A stretch of DNA of 64,000 nt, taken from assembly GCF_013373865.1 (NCBI RefSeq), contig NC_050477.1, positions 7,896,869-7,960,868 of the forward strand. Reading direction: 5' to 3'. A model generated the notes under the pieces. It saw only the letters and a program-made list of their open reading frames with translations, did no database searches and had not been told where the DNA came from. Positions 27,077 through 38,338 of the stretch are shown piece after piece. The translations under genes were made by a program, and so were the position numbers. This DNA comes from Monomorium pharaonis (Eukaryota > Arthropoda > Insecta > Hymenoptera > Formicidae). How positions within the stretch are numbered: position 1 is the stretch's first letter; each line of letters starts with the position of its first letter.

Positions 27077-27180
27077 CTAAGGACATCATCGCGCGGACCG
27101 CCGCCGTTTTCCGCCGTTCTCGCAGCAGGAGCGGCGTCCAGCGCGGCTCCAGCAACGATCTCCTGCGCCGCGGCTGATTC
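27077..27180 (-). CDS. Probable upstream exon of the same gene (104 bases)
   Basis: Minus-strand acceptor CCCCGTCGTTCTCTAG precedes the exon and a good donor, TTAG|GTGCGT, follows. The in-frame TAG is the acceptor itself, so the reading frame opens exactly at the splice site. It has 34 whole codons, Ala-rich (13 alanines) with a Gly triplet and ending in PRDDVL, plus two bases (AG). The large downstream exon starts with one base (C), so the join makes AGC, Ser, with the frame preserved and no stop: phases fit without adjustment. The intron between is about 5.25 kb. What is seen: splice signals and matching phase. What is inferred: that they belong to one transcript. A phase match alone arises by chance one time in three, so transcript data are needed. 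The frame stays open beyond the donor to a stop at 26809, so an alternative 3' end by intron retention is possible. Confidence 0.5.
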
Positions 27181-27361
27181 CTAGAGAACGACGGGGCGTG
27201 TGTCACCACAACTCTGGGGACAGATCGGACCAATGGGAAGTGGTGGAAGGCGTGGATCGCGGCAGCCACGGAGGACAGTGTGCGCGGACGACACGGACGG
27301 CAAAGTAGGGGACTCTCGAGGCGACACGGGAACGGTCCCCCACCGTCCCCTCCCTCGTTAC

Positions 27362-27706
27362 CCCGCTTCCCCGTGCGGGATCTCTTGGTCGCAGAGTCGT
27401 CCGGTCCGTCTGGTGGGAAAAGCGACGGAGGGGTCGTAGGAGAGGTGACCTGGCTGGTGGGGACGCCGATACACGCCCATTCTCTCGTGGTGGGAGACGA
27501 AGAGACGGCTCGCGAGAGACCCCCCCTTGTCCTGCTTGCTCCACGACCCTGCCGGCGGCGCGCGTGGCATCTGGTGGTACAGATACGACATCGCACGGCT
27601 GACGCGGGGAGATTGCCGTCGACCAGCCGCGCGCACTAGCGCGGGAACCGCTCTCGTCGCTCCCGACGGAATACGTTGCGTAATGTGTAGACTGGTCGCG
27701 GAGCAC
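27362..27706 (-). other. Open CpG-rich stretch that might hold a further upstream exon
   Basis: Three minus-strand frames are open here, so coding cannot be judged from openness. In the frame starting at 27706 a possible donor, GCGGG|GTAACG, at 27361/27362 ends on a whole codon, which is the phase the 27077-27180 exon needs, and would leave a 181-base intron. That frame is rich in Arg, Pro and Ser and has no ATG. A second frame has an ATG (27597) opening MSYLYHQMPRAPPAG but stops exactly at this donor and has the wrong phase. A third frame carries a KRSRTGKR basic patch. None is convincing. Confidence 0.15.
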
Positions 27707-29560
27707 AAGATCGAAAACAAAGAAGTGTAGTCAATTCTCGATGTTCAATGTAACTAAATCTTGTACACTAAATCTTTAACTAAAGTCTATTCAAATAATA
27801 TAAACGAACTGAGATCAGCTATCAATGTATGATCACTATCACTTGAAAAGGAGTAATGCGTTTACGTTTAGATATAAAAATAATCTTCAGTCTTCCTAAT
27901 TTTGGCTCTCATTAGGAGAAAATCCCGAGATATCCCGTATACGTCACCCAACGTGATCGGAAAGCGACGGAGCATGTGTCACAAGCGATTGACGCCTCTT
28001 AATTGTGGATTTTCTCTTATCTACTGTCACCCTCCTCCCTCCGGGCAGTGCTAAGCTTGCGGATTAGTTTCTCTATCACCGATGACCCGCGTCGAGAACG
28101 CCCAATCTTTCTCCCCGATAGCCTTCTCACTCTGAGGGCTTATTGCATCCATCGGTACATTCCAACGTAGGAATTCTCGACGTGGTCGACAAATATCGAT
28201 AACTATCCATAACTCAGAGTATTCCACGATCCGATAACCGAAATATCTGTCATTCTGCAGGTACTAATTACTCCTTGTATTACATTTCGTCGATTACGTA
28301 TCAGATTTTGCGGTAAGTGAACGTTTCAATTAACGTTCGTTAGTTCGCATTGGGGAAATACGTTTCGCGGAATATCCGAAAATTCGGTCGACTTCAACGA
28401 GACGTAACAGGAATAACGTAATCGTATACGTAACGGAAATGATTTATGCGGATCAATAGGTACTGATGCGATTTGTATTTCAATGCTTGGTAAAAACTGC
28501 TTCAACTAATGAGTGTTAGTATTTGTAAAATGAACTTATATATTAAGTAAAAATTGTAACAATTATATCGTTAACCTTTCCGCTTTTCTTCATGTGTGTG
28601 TGTGATTTTATATCTTGTAATTATATATATGATATCATTAAAAAGACATCTGTAACACAAAGTCAATTACATTTTAAAAAAGAGATTGGTAATAGCTATC
28701 AAATATTGAGTAAAATAATGCCAATTACATATTTGATTAATATAACCAAAAGTAACTTTACAGTTTTCTAAATATTTAGCAAGTATAAATCAAATTTATT
28801 AATATTTATACAATAATTTTTTAGTGAAATAAAACTATTCTTAAAAAGAATTAATTAAAGACTAAATAAAATAATTGTAATATTCAAGAACTCTAAGGAA
28901 TTTCATTCCCGTAATTGATAATAATTTTAAAACTGATTTAGAAGATTAAAAATTTAGATGTAATTTCTTTGTTCTCTTTTCAATTTATTTTTGACTCTGA
29001 TTTTTTATTACATTCAAAGATATAATAAGACTGATACAAAATTAAAACTTTTGGGTGTACTTACAGTTATTCTTCACAAAAGATAGATTTTAATTTTTTA
29101 ACAACTTTAAAAAGCCTAACAAAATATAAATATACATATCTAAAATTTAAATATAAACTGAGAGATAACGAATGATAATTTAAATAAATCTATAATGAAC
29201 ATAAACCGGATGAATAATCGTCACGAACTAATCAACTGCCGCTATAATCAACTACTACTAAACTGCTGCTCGTCCGATTCATCAAGCTAAAGTGCCGTGC
29301 ACTCACGCGGACGCGACGACCGCCGCATCGTCCGTGCGTGCTGCCATCAGAAGGCAAGTCAAGAGCATTCGTGAGATCGCAATTAATCTAACGAGAAGCG
29401 CATATCCGTTTCCGATGTAGACGCGAATAGAGCTCAAGTCGGGGCAATTTGGATCGCGTCTCGCGAGGAGTATAGACCGAGCCGAAGGAGTCTCTCGTGT
29501 CGTGGCGGCGACGGACGCTCGATTTCAACGGAAATCCACTCGAACGAGTGAGCGAGCGAA

Positions 29561-29588
29561 GGAGAGAGAGAAAGAGAGAGAGAGAGAG
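29561..29588 (+). repeat. GA microsatellite
   Basis: GA run with one AAA interruption. Confidence 0.9.
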
Positions 29589-30859
29589 CGACGTGTATAT
29601 CCGTCGGTCCAGGCCCCTTGCACAGGTCGAGCGGGCACGAGATATAACCGGGTTTTTCTTTCGACAGTCACTTGACATTAAAAGTCACGGTATTCCGTGC
29701 AGCCACCCGTCTCAGCGTCACGTCAGGTTGACGGATCGGCGCGCGCACTCAGGAAATTAGGCAATTTCCGGGCCGCGCTCGCTCGTGTCTGCATTTAATA
29801 GCACCGCGCCAGTTACTTACCAGTTTGGCGGAGTCGGAGAACACCGTGGTCAGGACACAACGAGCAGTATCGTTGTACAACGAAAGGGGTAGGCGGGCGG
29901 GCGAGTAGATCGCTCGGCCGTGCCCTCGTAGGGTGTATGTCTACCCACTTTTCTTCATCGTCAGGCCAGACGTCCCATGTCTGATCGATCGCGCGCACTC
30001 GAGTCTTTGTACGTGCTCGTTCATAGGACGCACCGGGTTCCCCTTGCGCTTATTAGCTTGCTCGCAATTTGTGACTATTTCGAATTTTCCGCGTCTTTCA
30101 AGTCGCGATGAAATATATTGTTCGTTAAAAACTTTCTTGCAAAATCTATTGTATGTTGGAGAAGACGTTTACGTTTTCCCTGCTTATAGCGTTAATTAGT
30201 TTTCACAACGACGTTATTGTCTCTAAGTTTGTTAAGGATTATTTAACATTAGTCATTGAAAATTTCCAATGTAACTAATAATTTTCTTGTCGCTAATTCC
30301 ATCCTCTTTCATTCTTCCTCTTCTCTTATTTATTTATTTTTTTCACTATTACTTATAGAATAATATTATTCGAAAAATAATTTCATAATGTGATAAAGCG
30401 ATTGGTTAAGCATAGTATACATTTTTACATAATAAAAAATTAAAACTATTTCTAACTTAAGTTATTATTAGTATTATTATATAATATTATTAATTATAAA
30501 TTATATTTAAATCTTTCTTGAAAAACGTATACATGATCATCAACAGGCGCTAAAATTATTTGAAATCTCGTTGATCAGATTGATCAGCTGAAGCAAAATA
30601 GAATTATCGCGGTATCCTGCAAAGTAGACAACAACGCGACGGCGTGCGACAATGTTTCGCGCGCTGAGCGGGTATCGTTAGAAGCGCATAATAGAGCCTC
30701 TCTGTCGGTGGTGCGCGGTGGTCAGTGTTGATAGTCCGGTACGGTGAGAGCGAATCCCGGGGTCATCCCCGGGGTCACTAATGACATACGCAGACTCTTG
30801 CCGTGTATACAGACAGCGATCGCACGCACGCATGAGCTGGCGCACGCACATGTGCGTAC

Positions 30860-30893
30860 GCGAGCGAGCGAGCGAGCGAGCGCGCGCGCTCGC
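30860..30893 (+). repeat. (GAGC)n passing into (CG)n
   Basis: Five tetranucleotide units, then CGCGCGCG and its inverse CTCGCGCTC. Confidence 0.9.
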
Positions 30894-31096
30894 GCTCCCA
30901 CACGGAACGCAGACGCAAAAGCGAAACACGAATTGGCCTCATCAAAGCGAGCAAACAATGCCGGATGCCGCCGATGGTTCAACAAACGTGTGGTTAGCCA
31001 AATCACCGTACGGCACGTAGCGCACACCGATGCCGCACATCGAGAAATGCCGAACAATGCAACAACGCGCACCGATAATACGCCGCCGCGCTGACT

Positions 31097-31172
31097 GCGG
31101 TGCATCGGCGATGCACCGCGCGGTGCAACGCGCGCAGCCCTGAAATGCGCAACGATCGCCGTGTTGCACCGC
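31097..31172. repeat. Cluster of four GCGGTGCA words in alternating orientation
   Basis: GCGGTGCATC (31097-31106), GATGCACCGC (31110-31119), GCGGTGCAAC (31120-31129) and GTTGCACCGC (31163-31172). The first pair forms a perfect 10-base stem with a 3-base loop; the second pair forms a perfect 10-base stem with a 33-base loop. It could be a cruciform, an RNA hairpin pair or a cluster of binding sites. Confidence 0.7.
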
Positions 31173-31275
31173 AACGATACTTAACGGATCGTTTGTACGA
31201 TGCGTCCCTACGCGCGGCGATAGCTCTCATGTTCATTTTCTTTGCGCGAGACGTCGGAAAATTGTAGGGTGTGCG

Positions 31276-31301
31276 CTCTCTCTCTCTCTCTCTCTCTCTC
31301 T
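31276..31301 (+). repeat. (CT)13 microsatellite
   Basis: Perfect dinucleotide run. Confidence 0.95.
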
Positions 31302-32080
31302 AGGTGCAAATATAATGCTTAAGAAATAATTTCAAGATAAAGGTGGAATCGCTCTTATATGTACGGCGACGATTATTTTCCGATAGAATTTTCTGCGAGA
31401 GGATCGAGCGCGAGTGACACACGATCTGGCGAACGTCGCGTTATCATTCGTTTCGATTGCGGTTTTTACTTTTGAAATGAAATAATGTAGATGTATGTTA
31501 AGGCTTCGAAAGAAGAAGATTATTTGTGCCTTGACATTCCTGAAAACAGATGTCGTATTAATTGGAAATAAATGGAAATGAGGAAGGAGCTAAGAATATA
31601 TATCTCTCTGTATATATTATAATAAAAAATATTTCTTCATTTCCAAGAAGACATTACTTTGGACCAAAAAGCAATTCCTTTCTTTCTCTCTTTCTCTCCC
31701 TCTCTCTTTCAATTCTTGAATAGACACTAATAGGACCGAAATCCATTTTGCAAACGGGAGGAAGCTGTTCCGCGTTGCCGAGAAGTATCGACGACGCTCT
31801 GACGATGGTTACACATGTGGAGCAGGACAGAGAATCGGTTTGGAGGCAGAGGGGAACCGTCTAATAAAAATGTTAATTGCACGGCTCGTTAGAAGACCCC
31901 CCGCAATGTCTGCTAGAAGTTCAGCCGGGGTCGCCTCGCGGGGAGTCCGCGAGTATTTGCCTTTAAACCTTCGTCCTTTTTCTCGCTTTCCTTTTTTCCT
32001 CTCTTTTTTTCATTCACTTCGCCCGATTATTTATCGCCCGGTGAATCGTATACGCGACCGCGTGCAGAATCTGGATTATA

Positions 32081-32113
<33 letters not shown>

Positions 32114-32114
32114 T
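32081..32114 (+). repeat. Compound (CT)n(CA)n microsatellite
   Basis: About six CT units followed by about ten CA units. Confidence 0.95.
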
Positions 32115-34432
32115 CTTTCATGCGCTTCCTAGATCGAAGAGAACTAACTACTGTCGTAATGAGACCGGAGTTTGATAGCGTAATCCAATTACTCTCGCGC
32201 GAAATCTTCCGTGATCTCGGAACGGAAAATCTGTAAAACGCCAAGTCGGTAGTGGACCTCGAAGTAATTTGTCTGCGGAATTTACGCTTCTGCCCTGCGC
32301 CTATGGCAATTTTGATGAAAAAGTTTACGAAATATTTTCATATCGAAGTAACCTTATTAATCGTTCAACTGTAAAATGCGTATATATTTAAATATCAAAG
32401 ATAATATTCAGTTTATTTCCCCCAAGAAAAAAGACATATTCAATATTTAGATATAAACATAAAAATCATATTTACAATTACCAGAATCGATAGCTTCAGT
32501 AGATTTAGCTAGTTATTTAGTTTTTTTTTCAGTAAACATTGAAGAACAATTTTTATCTCTTGTTAGTAAATTATATACTCATAGAAAAAGGATATATTCA
32601 CATTTGTACAATAATGCAATTTACGTGTCAATAAATAAAAATTGTTTAATATAATCTGCTTTATCATAAAATCGAATAGAAAAATTTTTGTATTGTATAA
32701 TAGACAGGTTACAAATAATTCTTGCACATCTATCCTCAAGTATAAAACTGTCATATTTGCTAGTGGTTGCAATACAAAAAAAAGGAAAAAAATGAATATC
32801 AAACCACGTTTGGCATTTTTCGCAAACGAATTGTTCTTTCGACTCCGTGATCAATTCGCGCCAGGCAATTAAATGTAAAAAAACACATATTTGATATATA
32901 AATATCGTGGCGTGTACATTTCTCGCGCTACAGTTTTCGCTGCGCCATATTAAAAACGAATATTTTTGCAATAAATTGCGCATTCCCCGGCCGGGTGTAA
33001 CTCAATTTCATCCGGCTTGATCTCCATTTCATCAATTTACATAACCCTCCCGCTGTAATACAATGAAATCAGTTTGAGAGATAAATTCAATAGCTGTGGC
33101 AACTTTGCCTACACTCCTACGCCCCGAAAGAATTTTGTTTGGTAATTCAATCATGAGCTCTCGTCAATAAACTTTTGATAAAGGACGATGGATAAAATTG
33201 GCCAATCTTTTTCTCTTAGAGTGACAAGAGAAATCGGTATCGTTTTTTTTGTAGTTTCTGAATTGTTGAATCTGATACTAATCTTCAAAAAATTTTAATT
33301 TTCTGATAGAAAACCTTTAAAATCGATACAAGAAGCTATTGAGCTTCTAGTAGATACTGTAAATTATTATTGTATTAAGCTTTACGAATGTATTTGTAAG
33401 GCTTTTCTTGCTAATAAAACATAATGCTTTTAATAATCTAATAGTTTATATTCTTCTTAAAAAAAAATTAAAAAATCATTATTACCTAGATACAAAACAT
33501 TATCAATGAGAACTATTTTAAATTTGGACTACAATATTTGAGAATATTATTATTCATTATATTTTTGAAATATTTTTTTCTACAGTATTTTGTATTCTAT
33601 TGTACTATTGTTTATTTAGTAAGATTTGTGCAAAATTTTAAGTATCAATACTTGCTTTCGAATAAGGTCTTTTTCACTAATTAATTTGTAATGTTTATAA
33701 TCCAAATTTTTATAAACCAAAAATCGATTTATTTTATCAATTCTCTGCCGTTTAATGCAGAACGTTTTCCTTCTTTCTTTTATCTATTTTATTGTGCTAT
33801 AGCAATACTTTTTTCGTGTATTTCTCATGAAAATTTATATCGCACTTCTTTTTCAAAACGCTTGTTTCTCTTTTCGAGAGGACTTCTAGTACATACAGAC
33901 TTCGCTGTATACATGTATGTCTCGCACAGAAAACGGAGTTTCTCCCCGGGCGGTTGTCTCGTACCGAGAAAGAAACGGCTCCGTCCTTTTTTTTTCCAAC
34001 GGCACAGAGTCAACGCCAGTTGGCAAAAGCGATCGTCGCTTCGGGGCGCGGCCGCACGGCTGGTCTTTCACGTGGATTAACGCGCACGAGCGGGGACCAC
34101 TCTTCTCTTTGCCAGTGCAATGGCGCACTTTGTGTTTTTGGGCATTCAGACGTACATACGGAGGAATACACGCGGTTTATCTGACTTGGACACACGCAAA
34201 TAGATTGGAAGTGTGGGTGAATACGAAAGTACTGAACGGAAAAGTGAGAGAAGAGAGAAAGAGAGAGAGAAAGAGGAAAAGTCCATTCAGACATTGAGGC
34301 AGTTGAACCCTCACGGCTGCCCGAGCAAGCCCTTCTTTCCTTTTATATGTGCATACTGTATATTCCCTCGGTTTTAGGCACAGAAAACTGAAAAGCTAAT
34401 TTACTTTAAAAGTATCCGAGCGCACCGTCGCG

Positions 34433-34454
34433 TGAGAGAGAGAGAGAGAGAGAG
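34433..34454 (+). repeat. (GA)11 microsatellite
   Basis: Followed by GGGA-type purine repeats. An inverse TC run lies 160 bases downstream. Confidence 0.95.
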
Positions 34455-34614
34455 GCAGGGAGGGAGGGAGGGTGGGAAGGACACGAGGGGGAAGTGGACG
34501 CTTTATCAAACGTGAGCTTTTGAAAAGCTAACCCTCCCGGGCTAATGCAGCCAGCGACAGATTGGCGGTGGCTGCCGATTCTCTATGTTCTTTTTGCTCT
34601 ATCTCTCTATCTTA

Positions 34615-34615
34615 T

Positions 34616-34642
<27 letters not shown>
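34615..34642 (+). repeat. (TC)14 microsatellite
   Basis: Inverse partner of the GA run at 34433-34454. Confidence 0.95.
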
Positions 34643-34647
<5 letters not shown>

Positions 34648-36983
34648 GCGTTATCTAGCGAGTGGCGCTTATTCACTTCCACCGATATAATGGCGAATAG
34701 CCATTTCGTTGATAGCTCAAACGGATTGCTAAAATGTCCAAACGTACATTCATAAAGACATTCCGCACGCTGTGACGATTGGGAAAGGGAGAGGAAGGGA
34801 GAGAAAGGGAGAGAGTGAGAGAGAGAAAGAGACAGAAAGACAAGAGCTTTGGGAACGAGGGATTGCTCCCGACTAATTTCGGGTTTTAAATCAAAGTCCC
34901 GAGTCGAAAGGTCAATGCGTTTCGGTGATTCGGATCCGCTCGCATCAAAGCGTCGTTGTCTGCCCGTGTATTATCGTTATTATATATAAAGTATACACAG
35001 AACGACACAAGCCAAAACCACACAGACGTAACTTTAAAAGAGAAAACGCAGAGAAGGGAAATTAAAAAAAGCTATTATCCAAGAAATATTGCAAATGAAC
35101 AAGCGATCGATTCGAAATTATAATTATAAATATTATCTTTTTTTCGTCATTATTGAAAATGTCGCAGCCTGAATGTCCCGGAAGTGCTCTGAAATGCTTT
35201 ATTCTCCTTTACGCCGATACATAATTTTATGTCCGATGCGCTCTTCTCACACGGCTGCAGTCGAGTCAATTCCTTCTCGTATAATTATACTGCTTTGCAA
35301 TTCTAAAGTCAGTCGCGCTCGTCTGACGATCGTTTCGTCACAGTTCCGTGGAGGGAAACTCGTGGAGACGCGTCACAACGGGAAGGAAGGGAGATAATTT
35401 TTTTCGCTCGCACTTCTCTCCTTCCCGCCGAGTGCACTGAGAATCGCACTTGTCTGCGCGGGGCGACACACACAGTCGGTCTCAGGGCCGTCACGTAAGT
35501 CACCGCATTAAACGCGCCATTATACTTGTAAATCCCGAACAATTAGCCGTAATCAAGCACAGGAAACTACCGGGCGAGAGCGAGTGGGTAACGCAATTAT
35601 TTTTAAATAGGATTCCGCGCCGGACCGTGCGCGCGCGTCTCTCGTAAGGACTCGGGACTATACTACGACTACTGCGGGCCGTGATTATTAATCTGCGCTC
35701 GCGAGCTCGAGAGATCGTTAGGCACAGATTGTGCAACAAGTGCATAAGCGCGGTGTGCCGCGCGCGAGTGCGAGCGGCGCGGCGCGCCGGAAGTCGTGCG
35801 CGTCGCACCGCCGGCACCTGCCCCCTGCTTTGACATCGTGATTGTCGATGGTCTCCGTTCCGTTTCGCGAGTTAACGAGCCTCGAGCTTATTCGCCGAAT
35901 AATTCATGCGCTCGCTTCTACGAGAGGCGTCGAATATAATTGCATCCTACGGAAACGTGCGCGCGCGCATCCGCGAACATGCCGTCGCTCAAAGCGTCGA
36001 TCTGGAATATTAATGCTGATTATGTGATATTACATGGTCGATTCTTGAATATAGATTCGGTTGCTCTCGATAGCCGCGTTGCGTTTTACTGTACAGTCAA
36101 TTTCCGGTTATTTCCGGTACCTATTTCACGAAAGAGTTTGTACTTTTTTTTTCTTTAACCTCTTACCGTTTCACTCGGCAACCGCACGACAACTTAGCTC
36201 AGTGGAATCAAAAGGAATCGAAAATTAATTGATAGTTATTATTTTTTAATAATTTTACGGTGCACTTTTATGCGCTAGAACGTGATGTCGCGTTCATTCC
36301 ACTGTTTAAACTTACTTAAATTAATTAAATTAAAACTTTTTGAAATTTTATTTATATTAATTTCTTTTGAGAGATATTTTAAGGCAGAAAACCTTTACAT
36401 TAATAACAATTACGTTAAATACTAACAAATCACCATCGATACACGTTCTCTCCGCGTTGATTTCACTCGCGTGTCGCACGACTGATAAACAGCCCCAGCG
36501 AATGTGTCTCGATTGATCTTTCGCGAAAGTTCGCGTCCAGCATTCGGGAAAAACGAGGGAGAAAAGAGAGGGAGAGCACGAGGGAAGGTAAGCCGCTTCG
36601 ATGGCCAATTCCACTAACGGCTCGGCGCGATTGAGTCGCGAGAAAAAGCGACCCGGGAACAAAAAGCCGCCGGCGGAACTCTGTCACTCTTGTTTGCTGA
36701 GGCGGCCAATGATCCGTCGAAGGCGGCTTACAGAAGTTTTAATCGACGCCAGTCTCCGCGTCTCCTTCATCTCCGGTCTTCATTCCGGATGGCCGAGCAC
36801 GCGCTCGGCCGCTCGCTTCTTTTTTTTTTCCTCGACGACGATCAATCTCAGCCCGCGCCGAGATCCGTCGCCGCTAATAGAATTAGGAGCGAGGAATGCT
36901 GCGCTTTTCGCGCGCGCGTGACCGAGATTCGAGGGTGTCCGATTGCGCGCTAAATTTCCCGAGAAGCTGACTACGATGCAACG

Positions 36984-37091
36984 CGACGGATATGTAAGTC
37001 TCGACAGGGGAGGCGTCTTCTCCTCTTTAATGCCGACGAGCCCCATGGACCAAATATCGATCCCGCAGAGAGCGTACCCCACCGTTCCGAA
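36984..37091 (-). pseudogene. Possible kinase-like peptide fragment (doubtful)
   Basis: A minus-strand frame opens after a TAA at 37092-37094 and reads GTVGYALCGIDIWSMG, followed about ten residues later by EEKTPP. The order GY, DIWSxG, E, PP resembles the subdomain IX region of STE20-type protein kinases (DIWSLG... E..PP). The expected APE motif and the catalytic loop are missing, and the frame has no splice support. It could be an eroded retrocopy fragment or chance. Confidence 0.15.
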
Positions 37092-38139
37092 TTACCCCTA
37101 CGTAGGAAAACCGGCTGACGTCATAGCATATATCCCCTTTAGTGGGTCAGTGTGCCAATTTTCGAAATGTAATTGGAAAATCGATTTCTCAAACGATTGT
37201 TTTCGTAAGACGCAGGGTACACTGTACTTTTGTTATATAACAATAAATCTGAACAATTACCATTTTCTTTTTTTCAATAGTGTGTACAATTTTGCTCCTT
37301 GAAGTTTTTTTTTAAAACATAGTATGTAGATTCGGTATGAACAATAGAAATGGTGAATACGGCTACGAGCATATAGGAATAATGAAGTTGAATGTAAAAA
37401 ATGAGAACTCCGCCTCATAACGAGTTTCCTTCATAAAGCCGCTTTCGTGTTCAAGGAGACTCAAAGTCGACATCGAATTATCGTAGAAGACACGATAGTC
37501 AGTCAGTTGCCAGAGCACGTCCGCACACTCCACTGAAACTTTCCCCGATTCTTCAGCTCCTTCACAACTTCTATCCAAAGGTAAGCATATTCGATTTGCA
37601 ATCTAATCGACGTGCCGCGAGATTCTAGTCGACCTTGAACTCTATATGATATATTGAAAGATACATACGTCATGTGCTTTCGAAATTACCGACTGCAAAT
37701 CTTTTTTACCGCTACTTCAATAAGGATCATTTCTCATTATTGGTGCACAGCCACCCTTTTTCTCTTTCCATTTATTTTCGTAATGATCTATACTTGAACT
37801 TTTATATTTAATATTATAGTTTCATATGTTACGGATAATTTTTTATATAGTGCTTTAATAATATTTCTTAATTAAGAGATCCAAATACGAAAGGTGTTAC
37901 AAGCTCATAGTCATCGCCGAAGTTTGCCTTAAATTAATATCTATGTAATTGTAAGTCAACGATTTCGATTTAGTGCGCTGAATCGATTTCCACCAAGTCA
38001 ATCGCGAAGATTTTAATGTCGTGAACGCCATTTTAGACTCGACACCATTCTGTAGGCGCGGCAGTGGACAAAAAAGGAGAAGACTGGCTGGATTATAGCC
38101 AGGTGGTTAAAAAGCGGACTCTGCCTAAAAGCAACGAAA

Positions 38140-38338
38140 AAGATCTCGCGTGCGCCTATAGGTGAATTAGATCGGCCGATTTCGCGGAATCGACTTCCGA
38201 CAATGGACACCGCTTGTCCTTGTGGCGTGTACTCGAGGTATTCGGGACTAAAGTTCCTAGAGCTTCTCGGAACGTCAAACCACACGTCGTGGCCTCTCGA
38301 GCGGTTGTTGATTGGATTCGATGACTTGCCAGGTAGAT
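38140..38338 (-). other. Doubtful exon-like open frame
   Basis: A minus-strand acceptor-like GGTTTTTTCAG sits at 38339. The frame then runs open through HDVWFDVPRSSRNFSPEYLE and onward past AVSIVGSRF for over 100 codons. No good donor follows, and the plus strand offers a rival reading: a frame from ATG 38203 with a donor-like CCAG|GTAGAT. I do not recognise the peptide. Confidence 0.15.

Larger units (their letters stand above)
27721..36940. other. No gene supported; mixed AT-rich and repeat-rich DNA
   Basis: 27.7-29.2, 30.1-30.56 and 32.3-33.75 kb are strongly AT-rich with nothing recognisable. CpG-rich blocks at 29.25-30.1, 30.6-31.25 and 35.2-36.1 kb hold microsatellites and the GGTGCA cluster. 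Purine-rich imperfect repeats occur at about 34.78-34.85 kb. Confidence 0.6.

Noticed and set aside
26892..27596. 234-codon minus-strand open frame
   Set aside because: It starts with a non-ATG codon, overlaps the better-supported 104-base exon in another frame and has no splice or composition support as one exon.
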